Shown: piece after piece, positions 49,077-57,260 of the stretch
Layout of the letters: each line of letters starts with the position of its first letter
Numbering within the stretch: the stretch's first letter is position 1
Assembly: GCF_009792355.1 (NCBI RefSeq)
Contig: NZ_CP047045.1
Coordinates: 3,746,501-3,810,500 of the forward strand
DNA from: Terricaulis silvestris
GTDB taxonomy: Bacteria; Pseudomonadota; Alphaproteobacteria; Caulobacterales; Aquidulcibacteraceae
Direction: 5' to 3'
Length of the DNA: 64,000 nt
Translations under genes and position numbers: made by a program
The notes under the pieces: model-generated
The model's database searches: none
What the model was told of the DNA's origin: nothing
Seen by the model: only the letters and a program-made list of their open reading frames with translations

Positions 49077-49697
49077 ATGCGGGTCGTCTTTATCTTCGTG
49101 GTTTTGCTGGTGCTGCTCGCGCTTGCGCTGCCGACGACGTTTGCTGTGTCGTACTGGCTGGACGGCCGGGCGGTCATCACTCGCGCTGAGCAGTCAGGCG
49201 CGTTGCGCCCGGCGCTAGCAGGGCGGTTGACCACCGCGGAATACATGATCGCGATGAGCGAGTTTCGCGAGACATGGCGCACGCAAGCGCAGCCGTGCCG
49301 AACGTTTGCGAATATTTGGTCGGACCTCACGGGTGAGTTCGTCTCAACGGGTATGCCGGTCTCGCAGATGCTGTCCACGTCGTTGCTGGGAGAGCGGCGC
49401 GGAACGTCGATCCGCTGGCAGATGCAGCGGCTGATCGTGGCGTGCCAACTGGAGCGGCGGTACGACGACCGACAGATGCTGAGGCTCTGGCTTGAGGACG
49501 CTTACTTTGGACGCGAGGAGCGGGGCATCGAGGCTTCTGCGCATGCGTACTTTGGAAAGTCGAGCAGCGAACTCGACAGTAATGAGTCAGCTCGGCTGGC
49601 CGCTCTGCTAAAAGGACCCGGCATGCGCAGCAATCCGGAGCGCTGGACGGAACGTGCGCGCTTGATACAGAATCGTGTCGCCGAGATCGCGCGATGA
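49077..49697 (+). CDS. Degenerate glycosyltransferase-51-like (transglycosylase) protein
   Basis: A 206-residue protein with an N-terminal membrane anchor (VVFIFVVLLVLLALALPTTFAV). The C-terminal half LWLEDAYFGREERGIEASAHAYFGKSSSELDSNESARLAALLKGP matches the second half of the penicillin-binding-protein transglycosylase domain (NxIYFG, GIEAAA, YFGK, LTLAEAALLA). The first half with the catalytic EDxxF glutamate is missing or unrecognisable, so it is probably not an active glycosyltransferase. Confidence 0.72.
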   Translation: MRVVFIFVVLLVLLALALPTTFAVSYWLDGRAVITRAEQSGALRPALAGRLTTAEYMIAMSEFRETWRTQAQPCRTFANIWSDLTGEFVSTGMPVSQMLSTSLLGERRGTSIRWQMQRLIVACQLERRYDDRQMLRLWLEDAYFGREERGIEASAHAYFGKSSSELDSNESARLAALLKGPGMRSNPERWTERARLIQNRVAEIAR

Positions 49698-49729
49698 CGT
49701 GCTAGCGTGTCGCTCAGGGAGACGCGCGC

Positions 49730-51142
49730 ATGACTGAAGCGACGGCGGCATTAGCGCAAGGGAAACCCGCCGCGCGCATTGATCGCGGCGCGTGGTCGTG
49801 GGCGCTGTTTGAGTGGGCGCGCAATCCGTGGGTGTTGCTCGGCACGATCTACGTGTTCACGCCGTACATCTCTAACGTCGTCATCGGCGATCCGGTGCGC
49901 GGGCAATCCATCATTGCGGGCTGGCACACGACGTCGGGCGCTATCATCGCGTTCACTGCGCCGTTTCTCGGCGCGGCAACCGATCGCATGGGACGCCGCA
50001 AGCCGCTGTTGGGCGTGGCGGCGGGTGTGTTGGCGCTGGCGATGGTCGCCATGTGGTGGGCGCTTCCGAATGGCGCCGGTCTGCCGCTGTGGGCGATTGG
50101 GCTTGCGGTTATCGTGAGCAGCATTTCGTTCGTCTACACCGAGGTGGTGCACAACGCGATGCTGACGCGCGCGGCGCCGCCGGGGACGCTCTCTCACGTT
50201 TCGGGCTTGGGGCTTGCGCTGGGCAGCGTCGCGTCGGTGCTGCTCCTGGTGTTTGTGCTGGTGACGATGGCGTTGCCGGGCCAGGTCGCTTTGCCGTTCC
50301 TGCCGGACGCGCCGATGTTCGGACTCGATCCGGCGCAATATGAGCCGAGCCGCATCGTCACACTCTTGTGCGCGGCGTGGCTGATCGTGTTTTCGATTCC
50401 GATTTTTCTTTACACGCCGGATTTGACGACGACGGGGGAATCCTTCGGCGCGGCGCTAAAGAACGGCGTCGGCAATGTCGTGCGCACCGTGATGAAACTG
50501 CGCGACTATCGCAATGTCGCGCTCTTTCTGATCGCACGCATGCTCTATGCCGACGGCAAGACCGCGATCCTTATTTTTAGCGGCGTCTATGCGTCGGGCA
50601 CCATGGAATGGAATCTGGTGGAGATGCTGGCGTATGGCATCACGCTGACCATCTTCGCGATCGCCGGCGGGCTCGGCGCCGGACTGCTGGATCACGCGGT
50701 CGGCGTGAAGCGCGCTGTGGTGATCGAGATCGGCGTCACCATTCTTTGTCTGATCGGCATGGTGTCGATGGCGCCTGGGTCGATCTTCTTTACGCCGATC
50801 GAGCCGAACGTTGCGGTGTGGGATAGCCAGATCTTCTCGACGGCGCCGGAGCTTGCTTATCTCGGCTTCGCCATTCTGATCGCGATCTCCATCACCGCCG
50901 CGTATGCATCGAGCCGCTCGCTGATGGCGCGGCTGGCGCCGGCCGGCATGGAGGGCGAATTGTTTGGGCTTTATGCGCTGGCAGGATCGGCGACGGCGTG
51001 GCTGGCGCCGGGTCTGGTGGCGTATTTCACCTCGACCACTCAGAGCCTGCGCGTCGGCTTTGCCTCGATTGTCGTCCTGCTGTTGGCGGGCTTTCTGTTG
51101 CTGCTGTTTGTGAAGCCGCCGGCGCGTGAGCGCGCGGTGTGA
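49730..51142 (+). CDS. MFS transporter, UMF1/Vps22-like family
   Basis: A 470-residue membrane protein with about 12 helices. The N-terminal WSWALFEWARNPWVLLGTIYVFTPYI and a later AYGITLTIFAIAGG and GELFGLYALAGSATAWLAPGLVAY are typical of the UMF1 branch (autophagy-related ATG22 relatives). TAPFLGAATDRMGRRKPLL is the MFS loop-2 motif. Substrate is unknown. Its stop overlaps the GtrA start by 4 nt. Confidence 0.88.
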   Translation: MTEATAALAQGKPAARIDRGAWSWALFEWARNPWVLLGTIYVFTPYISNVVIGDPVRGQSIIAGWHTTSGAIIAFTAPFLGAATDRMGRRKPLLGVAAGVLALAMVAMWWALPNGAGLPLWAIGLAVIVSSISFVYTEVVHNAMLTRAAPPGTLSHVSGLGLALGSVASVLLLVFVLVTMALPGQVALPFLPDAPMFGLDPAQYEPSRIVTLLCAAWLIVFSIPIFLYTPDLTTTGESFGAALKNGVGNVVRTVMKLRDYRNVALFLIARMLYADGKTAILIFSGVYASGTMEWNLVEMLAYGITLTIFAIAGGLGAGLLDHAVGVKRAVVIEIGVTILCLIGMVSMAPGSIFFTPIEPNVAVWDSQIFSTAPELAYLGFAILIAISITAAYASSRSLMARLAPAGMEGELFGLYALAGSATAWLAPGLVAYFTSTTQSLRVGFASIVVLLLAGFLLLLFVKPPARERAV

Positions 51143-51513
51143 GCGTGGCGCGGGAGTTTTTGCGCTTTGCGGCGGTGGGCGTTGCCGCGACGGCGGCGCA
51201 CTACGCGGTGCTGATTGCGCTGAAGGAGCTGGCGGGCGTTGATCCGGTGCCGGCGACGGTGGTGGGCTTCGCGGTGGGTGCGGTGGTGAGTTATGTGCTC
51301 AATCGCATGTTCACGTTCGCGACGCGGCCGGCGTTTGCGTCGGGGCTGGCGAAGTTTTTGGCCATCGCGACGGTGGGCGCGTTCATCAATGCGGGGATCG
51401 TGGCGCTGCTGATTGGGCAGGGCTTGCACTATCTCGTGGCGCAAGTGATCGCGACCTTGGTGGTGCTGGTGTGGAATTACGCCGGCGCGCGGCTGATTGT
51501 GTTTCGCCAGTGA
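51139..51513 (+). CDS. GtrA-family membrane protein
   Basis: A 124-residue four-helix protein starting GTG. LRFAAVGVAATAAHYAVLIAL, VGFAVGAVVSYVLNRMFTF (the conserved NRxxTF motif) and LVVLVWNYAGARLIVF fit GtrA, which moves glycosyl-linked polyprenyl phosphates across the membrane. Its glycosyltransferase partner is not adjacent. Its last 37 nt overlap a small convergent gene. Confidence 0.9.
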   Translation: MSVAREFLRFAAVGVAATAAHYAVLIALKELAGVDPVPATVVGFAVGAVVSYVLNRMFTFATRPAFASGLAKFLAIATVGAFINAGIVALLIGQGLHYLVAQVIATLVVLVWNYAGARLIVFRQ

Positions 51514-51656
51514 CGCTTGAAGTATTGCACGTCGCGTTCGTGCTTTTCGGCGGCGGCGCGTGATTTGAAGGTGCCGAGGTTGCGGCGCTTGCCGGTCTTT
51601 GGATTCTTTTTACGCGAGTAGAGGCGGTAGCCGCCGGATTTCAGTTTGCGGATCAT
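51477..51656 (-). CDS. Small basic conserved protein
   Basis: A 59-residue Lys/Arg-rich protein starting MIRKLKSGGYRLYSRKKNPK with TGKRRNLGTF, KSRAAAEKHERDVQYFKRH. This is a widespread small basic family in alphaproteobacteria, in which most members end at QYFKRH; here 11 more residues read into the 3' end of gtrA on the other strand. Its role is unknown, possibly nucleic-acid binding. Confidence 0.7.
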   Translation of the reverse strand: MIRKLKSGGYRLYSRKKNPKTGKRRNLGTFKSRAAAEKHERDVQYFKRHWRNTISRAPA

Positions 51657-51693
51657 GCAAATCCGAACATCGTTGGCGATCCGTTCGTTCCGT

Positions 51694-51802
51694 CGTCATC
51701 CTGGGGCTTGGGCGAAGCCAAGAGCCCAGGACCCAGCGGATCGTAGAGCTGTGTGTTTGCCCCTGGGTCCTGGGCTCGCCCTGCGTGCGCCCCAGGATGA
51801 CG
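51694..51802. repeat. Nested inverted-repeat element (MITE/REP-like)
   Basis: Outer arms CGTCATCCTGGGGC at 51694-51707 with complement at the other end (51789-51802), inner arms GAGCCCAGGACCCAG at 51722-51736 and 51763-51777, about 109 bp in all. Between them is a centre with no coding function. Such elements usually occur in many copies; here only one is in the window. It also overlaps no gene. Confidence 0.75.
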
Positions 51803-51836
51803 ATGTTGGAGGCAGATCGCCGGTTGTGAAAAAGAA

Positions 51837-51873
51837 GAAGGCCGCGGAGGGGGAGCTGTCCTCCGCGGCCTTC
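51837..51873 (-). terminator. Intrinsic terminator after the second MTKFY pair
   Basis: 14-bp perfect arms (GAAGGCCGCGGAGG and its complement) with a 9-nt loop. The minus strand continues TTCTTTTTCAC, a good U-tract. The hairpin starts 63 nt after the second peptide stop, the same kind of position as the terminator at 22067-22104. Confidence 0.8.
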
Positions 51874-51936
51874 TCTTGTGCGCCGCGCTGAGCTTGGGCG
51901 GGCTTGGTTTGTCGTCGCCTTTGGGCTTTGGGGGTC

Positions 51937-52029
51937 TTAGGCGACGATCAGCGCGGCTTGGTTCATCAGGCTCATCGCGACCGGTGCGCAGACGGCGGCG
52001 GCGGCGATCAGGGCGTAAAACTTGGTCAT
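51937..52029 (-). CDS. MTKFY peptide 2A (30 residues, novel family)
   Basis: Second gene of the pair. The 30-residue product begins MTKFYALIAAAAVCAP, continues VAMSLM and ends NQAALIVA. It pairs with peptide 1A at locus 1 (SLIAA, AMS, MNQAA). It starts 28 nt after the 2B stop and is followed by a strong terminator. Confidence 0.75.
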   Translation of the reverse strand: MTKFYALIAAAAVCAPVAMSLMNQAALIVA

Positions 52030-52057
52030 GTGATTGGCTTTCGGTTCGGGGTTCGGA

Positions 52058-52150
52058 TCAGGCGACGATCTGAGCGGCTTGCGCGAAGGCGGCATAAGCG
52101 GCCGGGGCGAAAACCAGAGCGGCGATCACGAGGCTGTAAAACTTGGTCAT
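52058..52150 (-). CDS. MTKFY peptide 2B (30 residues, novel family)
   Basis: First gene of the pair. The 30-residue product begins MTKFYSLVIAALVFAPAAYA and ends AFAQAAQIVA; it pairs with peptide 1B (SL, FAP, AYA). A GCGGAGC ribosome binding site lies about 7 nt before the ATG. All four peptides have identical length, an MTKFY(S/A)L start, AP near residues 16-17, and a QAA(Q/L)I end. Confidence 0.78.
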   Translation of the reverse strand: MTKFYSLVIAALVFAPAAYAAFAQAAQIVA

Positions 52151-52166
52151 TGGCTTGCTCCGCAGG

Positions 52167-52185
52167 TCGAAGCGGCTTGCTTCGA
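52167..52185 (-). promoter_or_regulatory. Leader hairpin before MTKFY peptide 2B
   Basis: TCGAAGC and GCTTCGA arms with a 5-nt loop, 16 nt before the ATG. It matches in position the hairpin at 22367-22382, and both contain the CGAAGC element. Confidence 0.5.
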
Positions 52186-52219
52186 TAGGGAGAAGGTAGT
52201 GGGGCGTTAGGGATGGCGA

Positions 52220-52235
52220 TGTGACGGGGGTCACG
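52220..52235. promoter_or_regulatory. CRP/FNR-type palindrome upstream of MTKFY pair 2
   Basis: Minus strand reads CGTGACCCCCGTCACA: GTGA-N6-TCAC, with its first base exactly 85 nt before the 2B ATG. It lies in the divergent gap with the TonB receptor gene and might serve both. Confidence 0.6.
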
Positions 52236-52271
52236 GGCGCGTTCGCTCGCAGTAAGCCGTTGGGAAATCGT

Positions 52272-52290
52272 ATTGCGAATGCGTCGCAAT
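52272..52290. promoter_or_regulatory. Fur-box-like inverted repeat before the siderophore receptor
   Basis: ATTGCGA-ATGCG-TCGCAAT, perfect 7-bp arms, 38 bp before the receptor start. It resembles the TGCnAnT-type Fur boxes of alphaproteobacteria. Iron repression would suit the gene; not proven. Confidence 0.55.
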
Positions 52291-52327
52291 TGAATTACGG
52301 GCAGATCCTCAATCGGTGGGGATGCAA

Positions 52328-54454
52328 ATGAACAGTTCCGACGGCGCTCGGAAGAGCCTCTTTCTGGCGTGCGCGGCTGTGGCGATCAGCACGGCATTTG
52401 CGGCGACCGCCGCCGCGGAAATGACGAGCGCCGAGACGATAACGGTCATTGGCTCGCGCACTTACCGCGCGACGGACACGTCGAGCTCAACGAAAACCAA
52501 CACGCCGCTGGTCGATGTCCCGCAGTCGGTGACCGTCATCACCGAAGTCGAAATTCGCGATCGCGCCGTGCAGAACTTGGCCGACACCGTGCGCTACGTT
52601 CCCGGCGTTTCGTTCGCGCAAGGCGAGGGCAACCGCGACACGCCGATCTTTCGTGGCAACGCATCTACAGCGGACATGTTCGTCGACGGCGTACGCGATG
52701 ACGTTCAGTATTTTCGCGATCTCTACAATGTGGAGCGCGTCGATGTGCTTCGCGGCTCCAACGGGATGATTTTTGGCCGCGGCGGCGGCGGCGGCATCAT
52801 CAACCGCATTACGCGTCAGGCGAATGGCCAAGACGTCCGCGGGTTCACCGCGCAGCTTTCGGGCGAGGGCGGCGGGCGCGTCACCGGCGATTTTGGAATG
52901 CGCATCGATGACATGGCCTCGTTCCGGGTTACCGGCGTTTACGAGGATTCCGAGGGCTATCGCGACGACGCTTTCTACGAACGCAACGGTCTCAACCCGA
53001 CGTTCGCGCTGCAAATAGCGCCATCGACGGAGCTGCGCGTCGGCTACGAATACTACGATTACGAGTTCGTCGCCGATCGTGGCGTGTCTAGCTTCGCCGG
53101 CCGGCCGCTGGATATCGATCTGAGCACGTTCTTTGGCGACCCGGCGCGGAGCCCGACAACCGCCACCGTTAATGCGCTCAATGTGCGGTTCGAGCACGAG
53201 TTCGGCGGTGGGGTGCGGCTGGTGAACCACACGCGGTGGGGCATTTACGACAAGTATTATCAAAACATCTTCGCCGGCGCGACTTCCGGCGGCGGCGCCA
53301 ATGTCGCGATTGAAGCGTACAACAACGCCACCGATCGCGATTCCTTGTTCAACCAAACCGATCTGACCTTCGATGTCGCGACAGGTTCGCTCCAGCACAC
53401 GATCCTCGCTGGCATTGAAGTGGGCCGCCAGATCACGGACAATTTCCGAGAAACGGGCTTCTTCACCGATGTTTCGCCGACCGCGACTTCGATCATCGTG
53501 CCGGTCAGCAATCCGCGCTACACGGGGCCGGTGGCGTTCAGCCAGGGTGCGACCGACGCCGACAATCACGGCACGGCGACGCAATATTCCGTTTATCTGC
53601 AAGACCAGATCGAGTTCTCTCCGCGATGGCAGGCGGTGGTGGGCGTGCGCTTCGACCGCTTCGAGGCTGAGCTTCGCAACAACCGCAACGGCGCCGAGTT
53701 CAATGCCGAGGACAATCTGTGGTCGCCGCGCGTGGGCTTGATCTACAAGCCGGTCGAGAACGCATCGATCTATGCCAGCTACTCGCAGACGTTCGTGCCG
53801 CGCGCCGGCGAGCAGCTTGCCTCGCTGAACGCGACCAATTCGGCGCTTGATCCGGAAGAATGGGAGAACATCGAGCTTGGCGCGAAGTGGGATGTGTCGC
53901 CGACGTTGTCGCTCACGGCGGCGGTGTATCAACTGCGGCGCACCAATATCGCCATCACCGATCCGCTGAATCCGGCGCAGCTTATTTTGGTTGAGGGCCA
54001 GGAAGTGCGGGGCGTTGAGCTTGGCGTGTCGGGTGAGATCACTGACGCGTGGCACGTTGTCGGCGGCTACGCTTATCAGGACAGCGAGATACTCTCGAAC
54101 CAGTCAGCGACCGTGCGCGCCGGGGCGACTCTGGCGCAGACGCCGGAGCATTCGTTCTCGCTGTGGAACCGCTACGATTTCACGCCGTCGATTGGCGCGG
54201 GCCTCGGCGTCATCTATGTCGGCGAGCGGTTTGCTACGGTGCAAAACTTGGTGACGCCGGCGAATAACGTCGTGCTGGAGGATTACACGCGCGTCGATGG
54301 CGCGGTGTATTGGACGGTCAGCGACAATCTTCGCGTCCAGCTCAACGTCGAAAACCTGTTGGACGAAGAGTATTTCGTGAATGCGCACAGCGCGACGAAC
54401 ATCATGCCGGGCTCGCCGCGCGCGTTCCGCGTGGGGCTAAGCGCGGCGTTCTAA
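52328..54454 (+). CDS. TonB-dependent siderophore receptor (Fiu/FhuA-like)
   Basis: A 708-residue outer-membrane receptor. A signal peptide ends near ATAAAEM, followed by a TonB-box-like ETITVIG (about 36-42), the plug domain (VPQSVTVITEVEIRDRAVQNLADTVRYVPGVSFAQGEGNRD, VERVDVLRGSNGMIFGRGGGGGIINRITR) and a 22-strand barrel ending in FRVGLSAAF with the C-terminal Phe. It probably imports a ferric catecholate-type siderophore. The ATG at 52328 is chosen because GGTGGGG is 7 nt upstream; GTG 52316 and ATG 52322 are alternatives. Confidence 0.92.
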   Translation: MNSSDGARKSLFLACAAVAISTAFAATAAAEMTSAETITVIGSRTYRATDTSSSTKTNTPLVDVPQSVTVITEVEIRDRAVQNLADTVRYVPGVSFAQGEGNRDTPIFRGNASTADMFVDGVRDDVQYFRDLYNVERVDVLRGSNGMIFGRGGGGGIINRITRQANGQDVRGFTAQLSGEGGGRVTGDFGMRIDDMASFRVTGVYEDSEGYRDDAFYERNGLNPTFALQIAPSTELRVGYEYYDYEFVADRGVSSFAGRPLDIDLSTFFGDPARSPTTATVNALNVRFEHEFGGGVRLVNHTRWGIYDKYYQNIFAGATSGGGANVAIEAYNNATDRDSLFNQTDLTFDVATGSLQHTILAGIEVGRQITDNFRETGFFTDVSPTATSIIVPVSNPRYTGPVAFSQGATDADNHGTATQYSVYLQDQIEFSPRWQAVVGVRFDRFEAELRNNRNGAEFNAEDNLWSPRVGLIYKPVENASIYASYSQTFVPRAGEQLASLNATNSALDPEEWENIELGAKWDVSPTLSLTAAVYQLRRTNIAITDPLNPAQLILVEGQEVRGVELGVSGEITDAWHVVGGYAYQDSEILSNQSATVRAGATLAQTPEHSFSLWNRYDFTPSIGAGLGVIYVGERFATVQNLVTPANNVVLEDYTRVDGAVYWTVSDNLRVQLNVENLLDEEYFVNAHSATNIMPGSPRAFRVGLSAAF

Positions 54455-54530
54455 GGCTGCGACAGGTACGCTTTGTTTGCACCACGTCTCACGCCATTGC
54501 GTGTGGTGGCGTGGCGCTTTCGCGTTTTGG

Positions 54531-54890
54531 CTACGCCTCGTCCCGCAACCCACGCAGCCTGAGCGTTTCGCGATACACGCGCAGCTTCTCTTCTTTGTGC
54601 GCGCCTAGATCGTAGATGAGGTCCCAGCTGTAGAGACCGGTGTCGTGGCCGTCGTCGAAGACGATGCGGACGGCGTAACGCCCGACGGGTTCGGCGCGGA
54701 CGATGCTGACATTGGCTTTGCCGGTGACGGGCGCGGGCGCGTCGCCGCCGTGGCCTTTGTTCTCGGCGCTGGGGCTTTCGACGCGGAGCAGTTCGAACGG
54801 GATGTCGAACTTGGCGCCGTCGTCGAAGCTGGCGTGCAGTTGCTTTGCGGCGCGGTCGAATTGGAGATCGGTGGGCCAGGGGGCGGTCAT
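54531..54890 (-). CDS. DUF971 family protein
   Basis: A 119-residue protein with the gamma-butyrobetaine hydroxylase N-terminal (DUF971) fold: [36 protein letters not shown] near the start, then [23 protein letters not shown]. These small stand-alone proteins lack the catalytic domain; they are linked to Fe-S cluster delivery in some bacteria, which is not proven here. It starts by overlapping the Trm112 gene stop by 4 nt. Confidence 0.85.
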   Translation of the reverse strand: MTAPWPTDLQFDRAAKQLHASFDDGAKFDIPFELLRVESPSAENKGHGGDAPAPVTGKANVSIVRAEPVGRYAVRIVFDDGHDTGLYSWDLIYDLGAHKEEKLRVYRETLRLRGLRDEA

Positions 54891-55081
54891 TCGTCGGCTC
54901 CCAGCTCGCGGGCTTCGTCGATCAGCATGATCGGGACGCCGTCGCGGACGGGGTAGGCCAGGCGCGCCTTATCGCTGATGAGTTCTTGCTTGGCTTTGTC
55001 GTAGCGCAAATTGGTGCGGGTCTGCGGGCAGACCAGGACTTCGAGCAGTTTAGGATCGACGTCACTCATTCTCTGGCTCAT
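54887..55081 (-). CDS. Trm112-like zinc-ribbon-related protein
   Basis: A 64-residue Trm112 family protein (YcaR-like): [49 protein letters not shown]. Bacterial members keep one or two of the four zinc cysteines; here only one Cys is seen. Trm112 proteins stabilise methyltransferases. It overlaps both neighbours by 4 nt, within a five-gene leftward operon. Confidence 0.85.
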   Translation of the reverse strand: MSQRMSDVDPKLLEVLVCPQTRTNLRYDKAKQELISDKARLAYPVRDGVPIMLIDEARELGADE

Positions 55082-55740
55082 TGCAGTGTACCAGGCGGCT
55101 GGGTGTCGTCGGCGGCGACGTCCCAGGCGAGCAGCGCGATCAGCGCGCGGGCGCGTTCGGGGAGCGTGACAGTCTCCAGCAGCGCTTGCTTGGCGGCGCT
55201 ATCGAACGGGCAGATTTGGGCGGCGACATTGATCACGGTTTCTGTTGGCGCCTGTTCGACGGAATCCCAATCGACTTGGAAGCCGTGCAGGCCAGCGTAG
55301 CTCTTGAGTGATGCGATCAGCGACGGGCGGTCGATGCCGTGTTCGTCCGCGGGCGAGAAATCGGTGGCATAGCCGTCGAAGCTGACCAAAGCCTGGCGAT
55401 AGGGCGTGCCGGCTTTGATCTCCTGGTGCATGTGGAAGCGGGCGATGCCGGTGAGCGTCACGAGATAGCGGCCGTCGTCGGTTTCGGAGAACGTGGTGAT
55501 GCGGCCGACGGTGCCGACGTCGGCGAGTTCGGGGATGGTCTCGTGCTCTTCGCCGGTGGCGGGCTGGATCATGCCGATCAGGCGCTCGCCGCCGAGGGCG
55601 TCGTCGATCATGTTGAGATAGCGCGGCTCGAAGATGTTGAGCGCGAGCACGCCGCGCGGCAGCAGGATGGCGCCTTCGAGCGGGAAAAGCGCGATCTGCT
55701 GCGGCAGGTCCGCAGGCTTACGGAAGCCGAACGCGCTCAT
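55078..55740 (-). CDS. LON peptidase substrate-binding domain protein
   Basis: A 220-residue protein containing only the Lon N-terminal (LAN) domain: [34 protein letters not shown], then [25 protein letters not shown]. The ATPase and protease domains are absent, as in the stand-alone family common in proteobacteria. Substrate-binding or protein-scaffold roles are likely; not proven. It overlaps the CnoX-like gene by 4 nt. Confidence 0.9.
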   Translation of the reverse strand: MSAFGFRKPADLPQQIALFPLEGAILLPRGVLALNIFEPRYLNMIDDALGGERLIGMIQPATGEEHETIPELADVGTVGRITTFSETDDGRYLVTLTGIARFHMHQEIKAGTPYRQALVSFDGYATDFSPADEHGIDRPSLIASLKSYAGLHGFQVDWDSVEQAPTETVINVAAQICPFDSAAKQALLETVTLPERARALIALLAWDVAADDTQPPGTLQ

Positions 55741-56639
55741 GAGAACAGAATCGCCGACAGCTTGCGGCGTCCCTGTTTGGCGACCTCGGAGGTGGGGCCG
55801 GCGGCTTCGAAGATTTTGAGGAGCTGCGTGCGTGCGGCGCCTTCGTTCCAGTCGCGGTTCTTGGCGATGATGGTGAGGAGTTCTTCGCTAGCCGCTTCGA
55901 GATCGCCACGCGCTGAGAGTGCTTCGGCGTAATCATAGCGCGCTCGCCAGTCGGTTGGGTTGGCGGCGACTTGCGCGCCGAGCTCGTCGTTGTCGCCGAC
56001 GGCTTCGGCCTTGGCGGCGAGATCGAGCGCGGCTTTGACGCTGAGGACTTCTGGGTCGTTGGCTTTCTCGGGCGGGACGTGCGCGAGGATTTCTTGCGTT
56101 TGTTCGGCGTCGCCTTGGCTGAGCGCGATGCGCGCCATGCCGGCGATGGCTTTGACGTTTTCGGGATCGAGCTGCAGCACGGCGGTGTAGCCTTGCGCCG
56201 CGCCGCCAATGTCGCCGAGCTTCAGCGAGTCCGCGGCTTGTTCGAGCAGTGGTTCGATCTCGGCGGTCATGTCGGCGCCGGCGAGGCGATCGACGAAGAG
56301 TTTGATCTGGCTTTCAGGGATGGCGCCCATGAAGCCGTCGATGGGGCGACCTTGGTCGAATGCATAGACGGCCGGAATCGATTTCACACCGAGCTGGCCA
56401 GCGACGCCGGGGTTCTCGTCGATATTGATCTTCACCAGGCGCACTTTGCCGCCGGCTTTGCGCACGGCTTTCTCAAGCGGAGGACCGAGTGTTTTGCAGG
56501 GGCCGCACCAGGGCGCCCAGAAATCCACGATCACGGGCGCAGCGCGCGAGGCCTCGATGACGTCGGCCATGAAGCCTTGGTCGGAACCGTCTTTGACCAG
56601 CTCTGTTTCGGGCGGCGCTGCGCCGTCGATGAAAGTCAT
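55737..56639 (-). CDS. cnoX: Thioredoxin-TPR chaperone/redox protein (CnoX/YbbN family)
   Basis: A 300-residue protein. The thioredoxin domain has VIVDFWAPWCGPCKTLGP with the active-site CGPC at 45-48, IDENPGVAGQLGVKSIPAVYAF with the cis-Pro, and then tetratricopeptide-like helices (SLKLGDIGGAAQGYTAVLQLDPENVKAIAGMARIAL and repeats). CnoX protects substrates from over-oxidation and hands them to the GroEL system; some family members lack the full CxxC, but this one keeps it. Confidence 0.92.
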   Translation of the reverse strand: MTFIDGAAPPETELVKDGSDQGFMADVIEASRAAPVIVDFWAPWCGPCKTLGPPLEKAVRKAGGKVRLVKINIDENPGVAGQLGVKSIPAVYAFDQGRPIDGFMGAIPESQIKLFVDRLAGADMTAEIEPLLEQAADSLKLGDIGGAAQGYTAVLQLDPENVKAIAGMARIALSQGDAEQTQEILAHVPPEKANDPEVLSVKAALDLAAKAEAVGDNDELGAQVAANPTDWRARYDYAEALSARGDLEAASEELLTIIAKNRDWNEGAARTQLLKIFEAAGPTSEVAKQGRRKLSAILFS

Positions 56640-56672
56640 GCGTACTCCTCGTTGGGAGGGAAGATGGGCTGT

Positions 56673-57239
56673 TCAGGCGCCGGGTTCAATTCTTGACGGC
56701 GCGCCTTCGGCGTCGAAGGCGAGCCGGATCGGCTCGCGGCCCAGGGAACGGATGAATTTCAGGAGATCATCCGGGCTGATCGCGGTGGTGGCGTCGTTGC
56801 GGAGTGGGTGGAAGTTGACCGGGTCGTGGGCGAGGAAACCTTCGTCCAGCAGCAGGGTGACGTTGCGGTCGGGGTCGTTGATCAGAGCGAACAGCGTGAC
56901 CGAGCCGGGCGTGACGCCGAGGTGCTGCATCAGCAGGTCAGCGTTGCAGAAGGTGAAGCGACCGGACGCGCCGATCAACTTGGCGACGGCGTTCAGATCG
57001 ATCTTCGCGTCGCCAAGTGCGCAGAGCAGGTAGAGTCGGCCTTTTTTGTCTTTGAGGAACAGGTTCTTGGAATGGCCGCCGGGGAGGCTGGCTTTGATCT
57101 CGGTGCTTTCGGCGACGGTGAAGACTGGCGCGTGCCGGTGGGTGACGTGCGCGATGCCGAGCGCATCGAAGCGGGCAAAGAGATCGGCCTCGGTGGCGGG
57201 CGTTCTCCCAGGCGTAGCGGCGGGTAGCGAAGCAATCAT
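56673..57239 (-). CDS. proX: Prolyl-tRNA editing protein (ProX/YbaK family)
   Basis: A 188-residue aminoacyl-tRNA deacylase domain: HVTHRHAPVFTVAESTEIKASLPGGHSKNLFLKDKKGRLYLL, the K in KNLFLKD being the catalytic lysine; NADLLMQHLGVTPGSVTLFALINDPDRNVTLLLDEG is the ProX/PrdX signature. It clears mischarged Ala-tRNAPro. It is the first gene of the leftward operon with cnoX, LON, Trm112 and DUF971, with a 33-bp gap to cnoX. Confidence 0.9.
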   Translation of the reverse strand: MIASLPAATPGRTPATEADLFARFDALGIAHVTHRHAPVFTVAESTEIKASLPGGHSKNLFLKDKKGRLYLLCALGDAKIDLNAVAKLIGASGRFTFCNADLLMQHLGVTPGSVTLFALINDPDRNVTLLLDEGFLAHDPVNFHPLRNDATTAISPDDLLKFIRSLGREPIRLAFDAEGAPSRIEPGA

Positions 57240-57260
57240 TTGGCCCTATAAGTCGCAGCG

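Noticed and set aside
49077-49697. Full penicillin-binding protein gene
   Set aside because: At 206 residues it has neither transpeptidase domain nor catalytic Glu; only half a transglycosylase fold is visible.
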